64,000 nt of DNA. It comes from Zopfochytrium polystomum (Eukaryota; Chytridiomycota; Chytridiomycetes; Chytridiales; Chytridiaceae). The stretch is taken from NCBI GenBank assembly GCA_025765615.1, contig JAIVFJ010000103.1:161963-225962 (forward strand), read 5' to 3'. The translations under genes were made by a program, and so were the position numbers. The notes under the pieces were generated by a model that searched no databases, had not been told where the DNA came from, and was given only the letters and a program-made list of their open reading frames with translations. Each line of letters starts with the position of its first letter. Positions within the stretch are counted from its first letter, which is position 1. Shown here piece after piece: positions 12,451 to 22,536 of the stretch.

Positions 12451-12685
12451 TAGCTGAGGGCAATACACTCGCTGTCTGTGTTGAAGCCCACGAAGAGTCC
12501 AAGTGAGGCCCAATGAGAGAACTTGGCTTTGTGTGAGTTTGCAGGTTCTGTGTAATCATTGTTGAGTGTGACACAAGGTGGCGTTGGTTGGGTTTTCGGC
12601 CTTGGGAATATTCAAATGGAATTCGGCCAGTGTGAGTGTGCTGAACACAATTGCACAGGGATGAAGCATGGTGTATTGCGTAGTT

Positions 12686-12825
12686 TGTCAACAGCACAAG
12701 CCAGCGCCCAGGTCTGCATTGGCGGTGGCTTGCTCTCCCCATGGGTATCGTTCTCACAATAAATTACAGTCACAATAGGTTCGGGTCTGTCTTGTGCCTC
12801 TTGCTGCTAACCAGTCGACAATATG
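12686..12825 (+). repeat. Dispersed repeat R3, copy 1
   Basis: About 140 bases starting at the tttgtcaacag motif, including the core gcccaggtctgcattggc, recur at 55157-55310 (+) and 26819-26975 (-) with about 80-90% identity by eye. The sequence is non-coding and its ends are not clearly defined. It may be part of a larger mobile element. Confidence 0.7.
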
Positions 12826-13651
12826 GTGTTTCTTTTGGTTGGTGTTGGTTCCACCAGCTAGGTGAAAATTCCAACTTTGATCCAATCCAAAAAAATTAAA
12901 AAAAAATTAGCAATAAAAAATGGGGACATGCAGAAACAAAACATTAACCTCCAAGGTCCAACCTGATCACAGCTGCAATGACGACAGGAAGTGTTGCGAA
13001 AGTTGCAATGGTGAGATTAGTGGTGGTATTTGTTGAAATTCAATGGGGACGGGACGGATGCACAGTCGAGGGCGAGCAGAAGGTCTGACTGTCCCTCCAA
13101 AAGGTCTAATCCCATACAGCCATTGGTGGGCACTTTTGTGGGCGTCAGTGGGGGAGGGCGATAAAGCCAAGTGCCACTCAGACTGCGACCCTGTGTAATC
13201 AACTTGGGTGATTTGTGCTGTCTAAAGTTGTAAAAGGAGGAGAAAATCTCAAACTGATCGTTAGAAGCCTGGAAGTCAACAGCCCAGGCGTCGTCACTCA
13301 CATTGTGATCACAATCTCCAACTCCACAGTGTTGATCAGGTGCTAGTACAAGAAGAGCTGTTCATTGAGGTGGTTTTTGGTAGTGCCAGCAGCGAAAAGT
13401 TGATTGGATGTTTTTGATCACGTCAAAAATGCCGTCTTCGCAGCGCTAACAGCAAGGGAGGGGATAGGCAACTGTAGGCACAGCACCATGATTGCCACAG
13501 CACCAAAGCTGTCTGAGGGAGCAAGCAACACTGGAACATCCTCAATCTCCACAAAGCCCATTGACGTTTCTTGTGTGGGGTGCATCAGGAGGGAAACCCC
13601 TCACCACCGTTTCTGGTGCACAGCGCCAAGGCAAAACCCGGTCACAAGCAA
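12826..13651. other. Intergenic, nothing recognisable
   Basis: AT-richer sequence with short runs of A. No frame or motif is convincing. Confidence 0.5.
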
Positions 13652-13722
13652 GCCCATGGTGGGGATTGAACCCGCAATCTCTCCCTTTGGAGAGGGACAC
13701 AATACCACTTTGCTAAACGGGC
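13652..13722 (-). pseudogene. tRNA-like sequence (tRNA-Trp(CCA)-like), decayed
   Basis: The minus strand shows an A-box-like TAGCAAAGTGG and a B-box GGTTCAATCC and can fold into a clover-leaf with loop CTCCAAA. The acceptor, anticodon and T stems each carry a mismatch. Probably a tRNA pseudogene or the head of a tRNA-derived repeat. Confidence 0.5.
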
Positions 13723-14220
13723 CTTGACACTTGGCAAGCACAGCAGTGGCCCCTTTCAGAGTACAAGATTTGACTTTTTCAAATTTTTGTTTTGATAAAG
13801 AAAACAATTGTTTGAAAAACAGATCTTTTATCAAAACAAAAATTAGAAAAAGGCAAATCTTGCACTGTGAAAGAGGCTATGGTGTGGACAAGAAAAGGTG
13901 TGCGGTCCTCTAATAGGGAAGGGGAGTATGCTGAGCACAGTATGCTCAGCACCAACCTCTTCAATTTGTGCCTGCTTGTGCTTTGCGGTTGTTTGGTAGC
14001 TTTTACTAGCCCCTGCGTTCGCAATCTTCCTGTTCCAGCACTCGCACGTTGTGGAACATGTTTGAAGCTAATGCACCAAGTGTGCCAGCACGGTGCTTAA
14101 GGCTGAACTCACCCCCTGCATCTGGAGGTGGTTGCGCTTGGCACATTCCCCACCAGATGAGAATCTAGGCAACTCATTAGACTAACTGCTATCAAAAAAC
14201 CCACTTTGACAGGGCGCTCC

Positions 14221-14291
14221 TCCCAAACCGGGAATTGAACCAGGGTCTACCCCGTGGCAGGAGGTGATACTAGCCACTATACTAACTGGGA
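14221..14291 (-). pseudogene. tRNA-like sequence with GCC anticodon and Asp/Glu-type body
   Basis: The minus strand folds as a tRNA. The anticodon stem ACCTC/GGGGT is intact with loop CTGCCAC (GCC, Gly), and the B-box is GGTTCAATTCC. The T stem has one mismatch, and the acceptor stem ends in a T-T pair plus a wobble. The D-arm TAGTATAGTGGCTAGTATC is typical of fungal tRNA-Asp/Glu rather than tRNA-Gly, so a mutated tRNA-Asp copy is likely. Confidence 0.55.
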
Positions 14292-14533
14292 ATGCCACTT
14301 TGTGAGCACAAATACTCATAATGTGGTCTCTGAAGTTCCTAACAGTTGAAGCCACTGATGCCAATGGACCACTTTACGGCATGTTGAAACTCACTTCTTG
14401 ATTGGCTGGTTTGTCTTTTCATGTGCAGTCTTTTTGCATGACAATTCCAAGCTGTTGAGGGGGTTTTCCACCTGACAAAATCTTTGTTGTCCTGCCACTT
14501 GTGATTCCTCGCCCGTGCAACATGGGAGGCTCT

Positions 14534-14580
<47 letters not shown>

Positions 14581-14967
14581 TGTGGAAAGACCGCTTGCAA
14601 ATTCCTCAGCACAAACTGACTTCTTATGGAAACTATTTGTCCTGCTGTGCCTGATCCAGGAAATTTGCCTAGCAATTCGGTATGAATTTTGAAACTGTGC
14701 ATCAGCCACACTCCTTGCACTTTCATTGAAAAGGCGGTTTTCCATAGCAATTTGTGTGCAGAACATTTTCAAGGCATTTCTCATCTTACCCTCTCTCCCC
14801 CTGCCCCCCATTTTGCCAAGAGGTGCAGATCTGCCACTCAGCCTCTTTATCTGCGTAATGGTTACAAATAAGACGCACCCAGCTCCCGCGCAGCGAGACT
14901 GGATGGAATGTCACAGGCTTCACAACAAGTTTTGTTACTACTGCCAGGGGATCCCTACACTGCTATT
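14292..14967. other. Intergenic with (GT)n array
   Basis: A nearly pure GT array lies at 14538-14578. The rest holds no supported feature. Confidence 0.6.
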
Positions 14968-15040
14968 GGGGGTATATATCAGTGGTAGATAGCTCGCTTC
15001 GCATGCGAGATGCCCAGGGTTCGATCCCCTCTGTGCCTCC
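14968..15040 (+). pseudogene. tRNA-Ala(CGC)-like pseudogene
   Basis: D stem TATC/GATA and anticodon stem CTCGC/GCGAG with loop TTCGCAT (CGC, Ala) are perfect, and the B-box GGTTCGATCC is intact. About two extra bases between the T stem and acceptor strand break the fold. A more damaged relative lies at 54214-54279. Confidence 0.6.
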
Positions 15041-15771
15041 ACAGTGTCGTTGAAATGCATTTGAGTTATTTGTGTAACTGCCATTCTGACAAGAGGAGCT
15101 GTTCGGCGATGCACTCACAAAGCCTGTGTTCCAAACAGTCTCCCTGACTGGATGCACAAATCCAAGAAAATTGCTAAGGATTTCAATTTTATGTTCATCA
15201 CGTACTTGCCAAAAAGGAGTGACAAGGGCCACTTGGCTGCAGCCACACCAAAATAACCAGCAAGCACACAAACAAAAACCCACTTGCACCTTCTCCTGCA
15301 TCTCAGTATGAGATTCTTGAGTATCTCACACAAGGTGTCAGTCATAGATTTGGTTCTTCAGCTCTTACTCTACGATGATTCGGTACAACGCATTGTACAG
15401 TTTCACATGAAAATATTGTACCCCATCAGAAAGTGTAAACAGTCTACTCTGGAAGTTGGGGCACCTGAGGCAAATCTGTTAAGGACATTGAAAATGTAAT
15501 GCATAACTATATGAATCATTGATAATTGGGACAAGTGAGGGTGGGGGTGGCGTGTGTGTCTGTGATGGTGGGGGTGGCGATGGTGACAGAGGAGACGGAT
15601 GGAATCAAAGTCAAATTTTTATCCATTATAATGTATGCAGGGGCATATTCCAACAGGGACTATGCTTGGGTTTGTGGTCCAGTGGTATGATTTCAGAGGA
15701 GACAGATGGAATCAAAGACAAATAACCTTCTTCTTTCTTATTGATTATAATGTGTGCGGTGTATATTGATT
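15041..15771. other. Intergenic with short internal repeats
   Basis: A segment ending in gatggaatcaaag occurs at about 15590-15625 and again at 15695-15722. Between them lies the 5' half of a tRNA-Pro-like sequence (15671-15690). This suggests tandem copies of a small tRNA-headed element. Confidence 0.45.
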
Positions 15772-15842
15772 GGGTTTGTGGTCTGTGGTATGATTCCTCC
15801 TTCGGGTGGAGGAGGTCCTGGGTTCAATTCCCAGCAAGCCCG
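15772..15842 (+). pseudogene. tRNA-Pro(CGG)-like sequence, D-loop one base short
   Basis: Acceptor GGGTTTG/CAAGCCC, anticodon stem CCTCC/GGAGG with loop TTCGGGT and the T arm are all intact. One base of the D-loop (the A of CTAGTGG) is missing compared with the complete gene at 39122-39193. It could still be functional, but more likely is a pseudogene or SINE head. Confidence 0.55.
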
Positions 15843-16299
15843 GTTAATCCTTCTGGCGGTGCAGGAGGAAAGGGGAGGAACTCAGTCAGGCCAAGGAGGA
15901 GCTTATTTCACCCAGTTATGAAGAGTGTCTCTTCTCCAAGAATACTGCAATGCAACAAAGCGCAGGGCAGAAAGCCACAGTTATTACCTTGCCACTGGAT
16001 GATTTGTCTGAGCGTATTCCAACACAGTTACATGGTCAAAGCTGATGAATGTGCCAAATTAAGCCCTTGTTCTGGTGCTTAGGGCATGACTGCACTTGTA
16101 CTGGGTCTCAGGACTTTTGCTAATGCAGAGAGACAGACAAACTGGTTTTCCTTGAAGGCAGGCTCACATTCAGACCAGAACGAAGCCTGTTTTAGAGGTC
16201 AGAATGCCACTGTCCCTTTGATCTGAGGAATTGAGCTAACTTAAAATGTGGACTGTAAAGAAGAGTCACACCCCACGCACATCCATGCGTTACTCAGAG
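15843..16299. other. Intergenic
   Basis: No supported feature. Short open frames only. Confidence 0.5.
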
Positions 16300-16395
16300 T
16301 GCTCTGTACAGGGATCGAACCTGTGATTTTAGCGTGCCTCAAGCCCACAAGAGGGCTTATTAGCACTACACTCTAACCAACTGAGTTAACAGAGC
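16300..16395 (-). tRNA. tRNA-Ile(AAU) with 22-base intron
   Basis: Minus strand: acceptor GCTCTGT/ACAGAGC (7/7 pairs), D stem ACTC/GAGT, anticodon stem TAGTG/CGCTA, anticodon loop CTAATA+A, T stem ACAGG/CCTGT with TTCGATC, discriminator A. The intron occupies 16336-16357, exactly between positions 37 and 38, the canonical eukaryotic site. Both pol III boxes are intact. This is the best-preserved tRNA gene of the valley. Confidence 0.93.
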
Positions 16396-16937
16396 CTCTG
16401 CCTGATACTAGCTCGCTGCCTTACTCATACAGAAGGGAAAAAGGCAGAGGTTGGCTTCACCAATTTGCCTTTTTCCCTTCATTAGTAATTTCGTACATGC
16501 TAGATAACGAAAATTTGTCAACTGGCGTGCGGTTGGAATATGGTCAGGATACAGTTTTGAAAATGGTCAATCTGTGAAGTGGGATTTGTATAGTTGAGTC
16601 CTTTGTGCAGCAAAACACAAGGACAGAGGGTTGATCCTGCTTGGTTGACCATTTAAACTTCTTAGTTTGCAGTGACAGTTCTATTACCATTAAGCCACCT
16701 CCGCTTCAGCAGTTAGGTTAAACTAGAACTAAGGATGGCTGAGATAATGGGAGGATAGAGCAGAGTGTGATTATCCAGAGAGACCAGAGCCTTAATCTGG
16801 CGCCTTTTGCCCCCATTGTTCCTTGTCACCAACTGGGTTAAGGTGACAGACTCAAAAATCTATTACTCTCTGGGTGCACAGGTTTGAGTCCTGCCTTTTT
16901 TGACAACGCAGGACTGAAGGGCACGTAAAGCTTGTTG
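16396..16937. other. Intergenic with decayed tRNA-Leu-like segment
   Basis: At 16825-16904 (+) a GGTTAAGG A-box-like motif, a GACTCAAAAATC anticodon-arm-like stretch (CAA, Leu) and GGTTTGAGTCC as B-box occur in order, followed by T6. The acceptor stem does not close, so this is at most a tRNA-Leu pseudogene. Nothing else is seen. Confidence 0.4.
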
Positions 16938-17990
16938 ATATCAATATAGATAGCCAGGTAAATAGGCAGTTAAATAGCCAGGTAAATTGCCAGGTAACTA
17001 GCTGGGTAAATAGTCACTGGACCAAGCCATAAAACACTAATATGGGTCCAAATATCACTATATTCTATTGATTTAGATCCTCAGAAATGACCCCAAAACA
17101 ACCAGCAAACAAAACCTGTGGTTTGCCAGTTGCTGGCTGCCAGTGTGAGGATCTGTATTGTGGCAGTGGCGTTTGGAACCTGCTAGGGTTGTAGATGCAA
17201 CCCAAAAGCTTTGGGTGGCCTATGACATTTCTAATCTAATGGGTCAGTAGTAAGCTGGGATTTTACAAGTGCTCCGTGAGATAATTATTGACAACTACCA
17301 ACGTAGTAGGCCCAACGCCATGAAAATTCTAATTTTAAACTTTCCTGTTATTTATCCTGCCCAACAGCAAACCTTTGTCCTGTCCTCCGCATCATAAAAG
17401 AGCTCCTTGTGTTCTTTATGCTGACTGGGCCACAGCATAGAGGACACACCCCGTTTCTTTCCTGTTTACTTTTTGTTGCTTTGGTTGATGTGGCTCCCTT
17501 TTACCATTCTTCAATCCCCTTTCTGTGCATTGATGTGTGGCCTCCCAGAGCTCAAATTTAATCCATCGTCAATTTTGAGGAAAACTCTTCAAATTTGAGA
17601 GAGGTGTGGCTGAACGTGTGGCTGTAACCTTACAAATTGTTCTTTCCTTTCCTTTTCTCCTTTTTTTTGATTCTTTGTGTTGTTTCATTTTCTTCCTTTC
17701 TTTCTTTCTTTCTTCTTGTCTTTTCTTTTTTCTCCTTGACTGCTAAAAACACTGCCACCCATTCCCTTATCCCTTTCTCTTTACCTATGTTCTATCTTAC
17801 TTTCCTCAATAAATCTCTCTCTCAGGCCCGTCATATTGTTCTTTGTTTGTTGAGGTGGTTCTCCTTGGCCAGTGCGTTGTTGACCAAGGATGGAGAAGAT
17901 GAGTCCTCTTAGGCCAGAGCCACCAGATCAAGCTGAAGTGGCAAGAACAACATTTCCCTTGGGCCAGTATGTGAAGACCAAGCCTTGCGT
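16938..17990 (+). repeat. Dispersed ~1 kb repeat R2, copy A
   Basis: Aligns by eye almost end to end with 55958-56933, and its middle part matches the minus strand of 36443-37375 and 27165-27335. It begins with tandem 'agccaggtaaat' units, has a conserved central part (gcaacccaaaagctttgggt) and ends in a pyrimidine-rich stretch and an 'agagccaccagatcaagc' segment. No coding capacity is seen. It lacks the LTR present in copy C and therefore shows the pre-insertion site at about 17418-17422 (tgttc). Confidence 0.8.
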
Positions 17991-18239
17991 GAATACCATC
18001 CCCAAAGCAAGTGTGTGGCAGACCAACTTGGATTGGGGTAGCTATAGACATACATGTGGGGCCATAACATGTGGGGCCAGAGTGTTGCAGGCCAAGCCCA
18101 CTTGAAACCATAGCCCACGTTTTAACCCCTATTTGTGAGCATCTTCTCTACCAATATGAGGTACCACCCATCACAAAGACGTCACCACAATCACAAGTTA
18201 CCTGGGCTGAGCCCTTAACAGTGTTGATCGCTCACTGCA

Positions 18240-18541
18240 TGTTATGAATCACCCTCTGGAAACCTCTGGAACCTTCTAGAACATTCCTTCATGGAACCTT
18301 GTGGAACCTTCTGGAACCTTCTTTGCTTTCCTGACTTGTCTTGTTGTCATTGGTATCATTATTGTACTACTAATTGCTCTTTCTGGAACTTTGTTTGAGT
18401 CTTTACAAAGAAGACTCTCAAAAGGTATAAAAGAGGGATGGGGGACCTGTCCCACCCCTCAAGTGAATTTTTGTTTCCAATACAATCATCACTACTCTCA
18501 GTTCCTTGTCTGCCTTGTCCTGTCCTGCCATGTTCCTGACA
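18240..18541 (+). mobile_element. Solo LTR, copy 2 (302 bp)
   Basis: Starts TGTTATGAATC and ends TTCCTGACA. The probable U3 carries clustered GAA/TTC pentamers at 18268-18287, 18293-18321 and 18381-18393, and TATAAAAG at 18426-18433, followed by a probable R/U5 region of about 110 bases. The flanks (ctgca/accag) do not match, so the target duplication is eroded or the locus is rearranged. No internal retroelement sequence adjoins it. Confidence 0.85.
18268..18321 (+). promoter_or_regulatory. Two heat-shock-element arrays in LTR U3
   Basis: First array GGAACCTTCTAGAACATTCC is four contiguous alternating nGAAn/nTTCn pentamers, a perfect HSF-binding consensus. The second (18293-18321) continues GAA-cc-TTg-tg-GAA-cc-TTC-tg-GAA-cc-TTC, with one degenerate unit. 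A third shorter array at 18381-18393 (TTC-tg-GAA-ct-TTg) lies about 33 bases before the TATA box. HSF binding is inferred from the known consensus. Confidence 0.75.
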
Positions 18542-19304
18542 ACCAGGCTGCGGGTTTTTTTTTGTTGTTGGCGTGTTCTGCTTTTTCATTTCACTCCCCC
18601 TCCCCCCCCCTAACCGTTCTGCAGGTGGCTAGTGTTCAAGAGGACCAATGGCAAGGGGATTAACAGCATGAAGGTGCAACAATCAGGATCCTGGCAATCA
18701 AACTGGACTCGAGCAACGAGACTTTGCCCTCTGATGCTGTCTGTTGTAACTTGTGCTTGCTGTCAGTTTGGCATTTAGATAGCTAAAGGAAGGATAATGG
18801 TCAGTTGGAATTGGCTGGCCAAGTATCCCACCCCAGCAACCCAAGTGATTGCATTGCAATTTTGCACTGTTTTTTTTGCACAAGGAGAAACTATTTTCAA
18901 TCAATGTAGCAAACGTTGCACATGCTGCACAACGTAATGGTCAGGCTTCCACAGTCGAACCCCCCACATCATGCTGGATTCGCAACCTGACTTAAGTTTT
19001 TTGTTTATCTCTATTTTTTTTCTGCTCAGTCTGTCAGCCAGGAGCCAGACAGTAGAATAAAGAAATTTGCAATCTTTCAGCTGAACAAGACTAAAGCAAA
19101 CACTCAACAGAAAGTTGAAGCATTTTTCCAGCTTGTTCAAACAAATGCAAATGGCTGGTTTTGGCAAAGAACCCATTGGCTTGTTAGTTTCCATTGAATG
19201 ACTGCCGTCAGCCAATGAAATTTGACAAGGCCCAACTCAGACGAAGTCTGTTCACCGGAACCACCGTAATTGGTGCAACACAGGTCATGCGCACTGTTCC
19301 TGCA
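18542..19304. other. Intergenic, nothing recognisable
   Basis: Mixed-composition sequence without a credible gene. Confidence 0.5.
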
Positions 19305-19378
19305 TGGTTTCACCGAGGTTCGAACTCGGGACCTCCTGTGTGTGAGACAGATGTGATAACCAACTACACCATGAAACC
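19305..19378 (-). tRNA. tRNA-Val(CAC)
   Basis: Minus strand: acceptor GGTTTCA/TGAAACC plus A, anticodon stem TCTGT/ACAGG with loop CTCACAC (CAC, Val), T stem CCGAG/CTCGG with TTCGAAC, D-arm GTGTAGTTGGTTATCAC. All stems pair, allowing one G-U. No intron. Confidence 0.93.
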
Positions 19379-20103
19379 ACATGGCTAGCCTTGTCAATAT
19401 GCACTTGCTGCCAGAAATCGTTTGAACGTTTGTTGAAAAAGTGAATGAAATGTAGGCTGGAGTTGGCCTGGGTTGAGCCACCATGATGCATGCAGCCACT
19501 CATCTGCTGCCACACCACAGTTCAGTCAGGCAAACCATCTCCTTCTTAAAGCAGAAAGCGTTTTGTAGGCAGTTCCTGCTTCTAATAGCAGCAACAATGC
19601 AACAAAGGAACAGCCAGCTGCTCAGACAGGTTAAGTTTTAAGATATTGTGTTTTTGTCCCCCTGATTTTTTGATCTGTGTTTTGACTTTCTGACAAACCA
19701 GCATTTCATGCAGGCAGACTGTGGTTTGGGTGTGCTGATTGCGTGTTTTTTTTTTTGTTTTTTTTTTTTTTTTTTTGACACTTTGTCTGATATCTTGTGG
19801 CAAGGGCAACGAAGATTTAACAAACGTTTGGAGCAAAACATTAGGCTGCAAAAACTGTGTCCACTGTCCAACATCCAGTTACATCCTCCATGACTGACTC
19901 AGGCTGTTTGCGTTTGTAGAGATTTTGTTGCTCTTGGGGCAAGAGACAAACTTTTGCCACCCACCCCCAGGCCAGTGGGGGTAGCCTGTAGGTAACAAAG
20001 GAAGGTGGCCTCCAGGCTGTACCTTTTCCTCCTGAATAGGGTCTGCCACAGACTGAACTGGGTCAAATCTGAAGTAAATTTGAGTTTGTTTTGAACTAGA
20101 ATC
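19379..20103. other. Intergenic
   Basis: A poly-T run at about 19746-19776; otherwise nothing recognisable. Confidence 0.5.
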
Positions 20104-21921
20104 AGACTTTAATCCTGCACCTCATGGTGGCTCTCCTCCCCAGGCCCATCCCATTTACTGTCGCTCCTGCCCTGAATTTCTCTTTGATCATCAATCTTGT
20201 ATCAATTTTTCCTCCCTCCTTCGTGGCTTCATCCCTCAATCCTTTTATGACTCCTTATTCTCATGTGATAACCCTGCTGCCTCTGTCCTTAAAACCCTTG
20301 TCACTGCTTTCCATCAGCTCCTTCTTGACGCTCATCAACTTATTTGGATTCCCAGTTGCAACGACACTACCTCTTGGGAGACGTCAAAGTCCATCAAGAC
20401 CTCTGACAAGCACTCCAAACCCCACAGATCCCCTCCACCAAATTCCCAGGCCTCTCACCCTCGTTCTGCAGCCTCTCACCCACTGTCTTCTCCAAATGCC
20501 AACTCCTCCATCCCTCCCACTCCATCATCCCACAGAACTCGTAACAGCTCTTCACAACCCTCTCAACCTCGCTGCACCACATGTAGTCGCCGGCACTCCA
20601 TTGACACTTGCCCAGGCATCTGGCCTTTGCGCTTCTTCCAGATGGATTGATCACTACCTCAGCCGCATAAAACTTGTTGCAGGCATTATCTGGCTTCACC
20701 ACACAATGTTGGAGTTTGCACACATTACCTACACCTTTTAAGATCCTCTGACCTGTCTTCAAGAGTAACAATAAGTTAAGATGGCATAAGGGCTGAACCC
20801 AGTGTTATCTAGACTTTTCTCAATCTCTGACACTGTACAAGTGCTTAGAGGTGGTTTCAATCCCCAGTCTGGGTAGACCACATCAGTGTGCTTCACTCTT
20901 GCAATTTGATAGGAATGATTACAGGAGCTTGACAGGGAGCCTGACTTACTTCTTTGCACTCATAACTCCATGGAAGTTCTGGCCAAATCAGCGTGATGCA
21001 ACAATGATGTCATGCCTGCCTCCTGACTCCTCAAAGTCTAAACTCTATCTCTCAGAGCTAAAAGGCTATCACCAAAGTCTGATTCCTGAGACCACCTGCA
21101 GTATAAAAGGGGGAGCCCCAGCAGCTCCAGAGGAGCATCATCCCAGATCCTGATCACATCTGCCTGCGCTCTCTCTACCCTCGAATACAACAAACAAAAA
21201 CCATTATTCTTATCTGAGTCAACATACCCTCTACCTTGACCTCCGAAGCTCTTCAAGTTCTACCACGGGTTGATACCTCGTTTGTATAGGGCGCTTTGCT
21301 TTTACAAGAAAAGGGTGTGCTCTGCACTCTAAACAAGACCAATCTGTCTGAGAGCATCGGCTCTCCATCTACTTTGGCAACAAAGGGCGCTTCGCTCTTA
21401 ACAAGAGAAGGGCTCTCGCTCTAAACAAGCTTTATCGCTCCACGCCGACTCAAGTCTGTTGGTGCCCTTCTGACACGCCAGGTGCAATCACCAACACACA
21501 ATACAACTTCCCTCATGCCAACAAGCAAGAGCCACTCGTCATCTATCTCCTGCTGAGCCCCCGACGTTCACTGAGCCCATTGTTACCCCTCTCAATCTTG
21601 ACATGGGCCGTAGCCTAATCTGACTTATCCCAACCCTCTGACTTTTCACAGCTGTTCCCCTCTCTTACACTGACCTCCTTCCTATCTACTTCTCTATTTT
21701 CTTGATTCTGTGTTTTTCCCTTCTCCTTTGATCATTGTGGCTTTATGTGCAGTGGAGATGCCTGATGACCCTGTAAGTCTGTAGCGCATGGGGTGGGTTT
21801 GCTGAGGTGACACCTGGACGTAGTCCATTACAGTTCACCGTTGATGGCTCTTTCTCTTCCTGCCAGCCCCTCTGGGGCTGGAACAATAAAAAAAATAAAA
21901 ATAAAAAAAAAGACTTTAATC
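20104..21921 (+). mobile_element. 5'-truncated LINE-like retrotransposon with 11-bp target-site duplication
   Basis: The 11 bases agactttaatc occur at 20104-20114 and again at 21911-21921, bracketing 20115-21910. The right end is an A-rich tail of the type (T)AAAA(T)AAAAA. Just before it is a perfect 8-bp hairpin CCAGCCCC-tct-GGGGCTGG, a typical LINE 3' signal. The 5' part is an open frame to the TGA at about 20647 whose end carries a CX2C-X3-H-X4-C zinc-knuckle-like motif (CTTCSRRHSIDTC) and an upstream helix FHQLLLDAHQLIWIP, reminiscent of LINE ORF2 C-termini. The rest is 3' UTR. A fragment of the same 3' end recurs at about 57738-57800. Assignment to LINEs rests on TSD, tail and truncation; the clade is unknown. 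Confidence 0.75.
20115..20649 (+). pseudogene. C-terminal fragment of LINE ORF (zinc-knuckle-like end)
   Basis: Open from the 5' truncation point without any in-frame start; about 178 residues. It reads through a segment rich in Cys and Phe, a helical part (TLVTAFHQLLLDAHQLIW), a long Ser/Pro/His linker and the CTTC...H...C motif, ending QMD. A second 205-residue frame over the same bases has no recognisable features and looks like the shadow. Confidence 0.5.
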
Positions 21922-22446
21922 AAATGAATTCTCAAGTATAGAGTGATTTGAATTCGATTTGATTCAGGTTTTATGAGTAAAAAATCGAATTTTCATTTGA
22001 TTTGGCGCAATTTGAGTGCAAAAACAGCCATTTGTCAGATTCAAATGTCAGGAAAATACATTTTTTGTTGTCATTTGGGTCTGGAAAGCAGAATCAAATC
22101 AAATCAAACCCAAATAGGGATCTGGTCTGTGGCAGACGCTACTCGTAATAGAAATCATTTTCAGCTCTGCTGCTGGCAAACTTGCTGCATCAGGGAGATT
22201 GTTGCCCTCATTGCAGCATATGATGGCAAAATCAGAAAGAAACGACTCTGGCGCGTATGGCCCTGCTTTGGCAAGTGATGGTTTTGGTTTCCTGAGAGTG
22301 CCCCCCGGCACAGTAACTCTGTCACCTTCAGGTGCTGTTCCCCCTTGTCTGGGGATCCAACTTCCGCGGAAGACAACGGAATGCCGACCAACAGTCCAGG
22401 TTGGTCAGCGGTCAGACATCAGTCACACAAATCTATAGCCCTGAGC
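21922..22446. other. AT-rich intergenic, GATTTGATT-rich
   Basis: Repeated GATTTGATTC/AATCAAATC-type words at 21930-22110. Similar words recur at 23300-23515. The LINE inserted into this sequence. No gene. Confidence 0.5.
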
Positions 22447-22536
22447 GCCACTGGGTGGACTCGAACCACCAACCTTGCAGTGTGCTGCTAACCATGTCTA
22501 ACAGACGCACGCGCTAACCAGTTGCGCCACGGCAGC
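22447..22536 (-). tRNA. tRNA-Asn(GUU)-like with possible 17-base intron
   Basis: The minus strand has D stem GCGC/GCGC, T stem GGTGG/CCACC with TTCGAGT, and loop CTGTTA (GTT, Asn) followed by about 17 extra bases before the 3' anticodon-stem strand. The acceptor stem has one mismatch and two wobbles, and the anticodon stem one mismatch. May be an intron-bearing gene or a recent pseudogene. Confidence 0.5.

Noticed and set aside
20124..20741. 205-codon frame within the LINE
   Set aside because: Lies in another frame than the Cys/His motif ORF and shows no recognisable domain; treated as a shadow.
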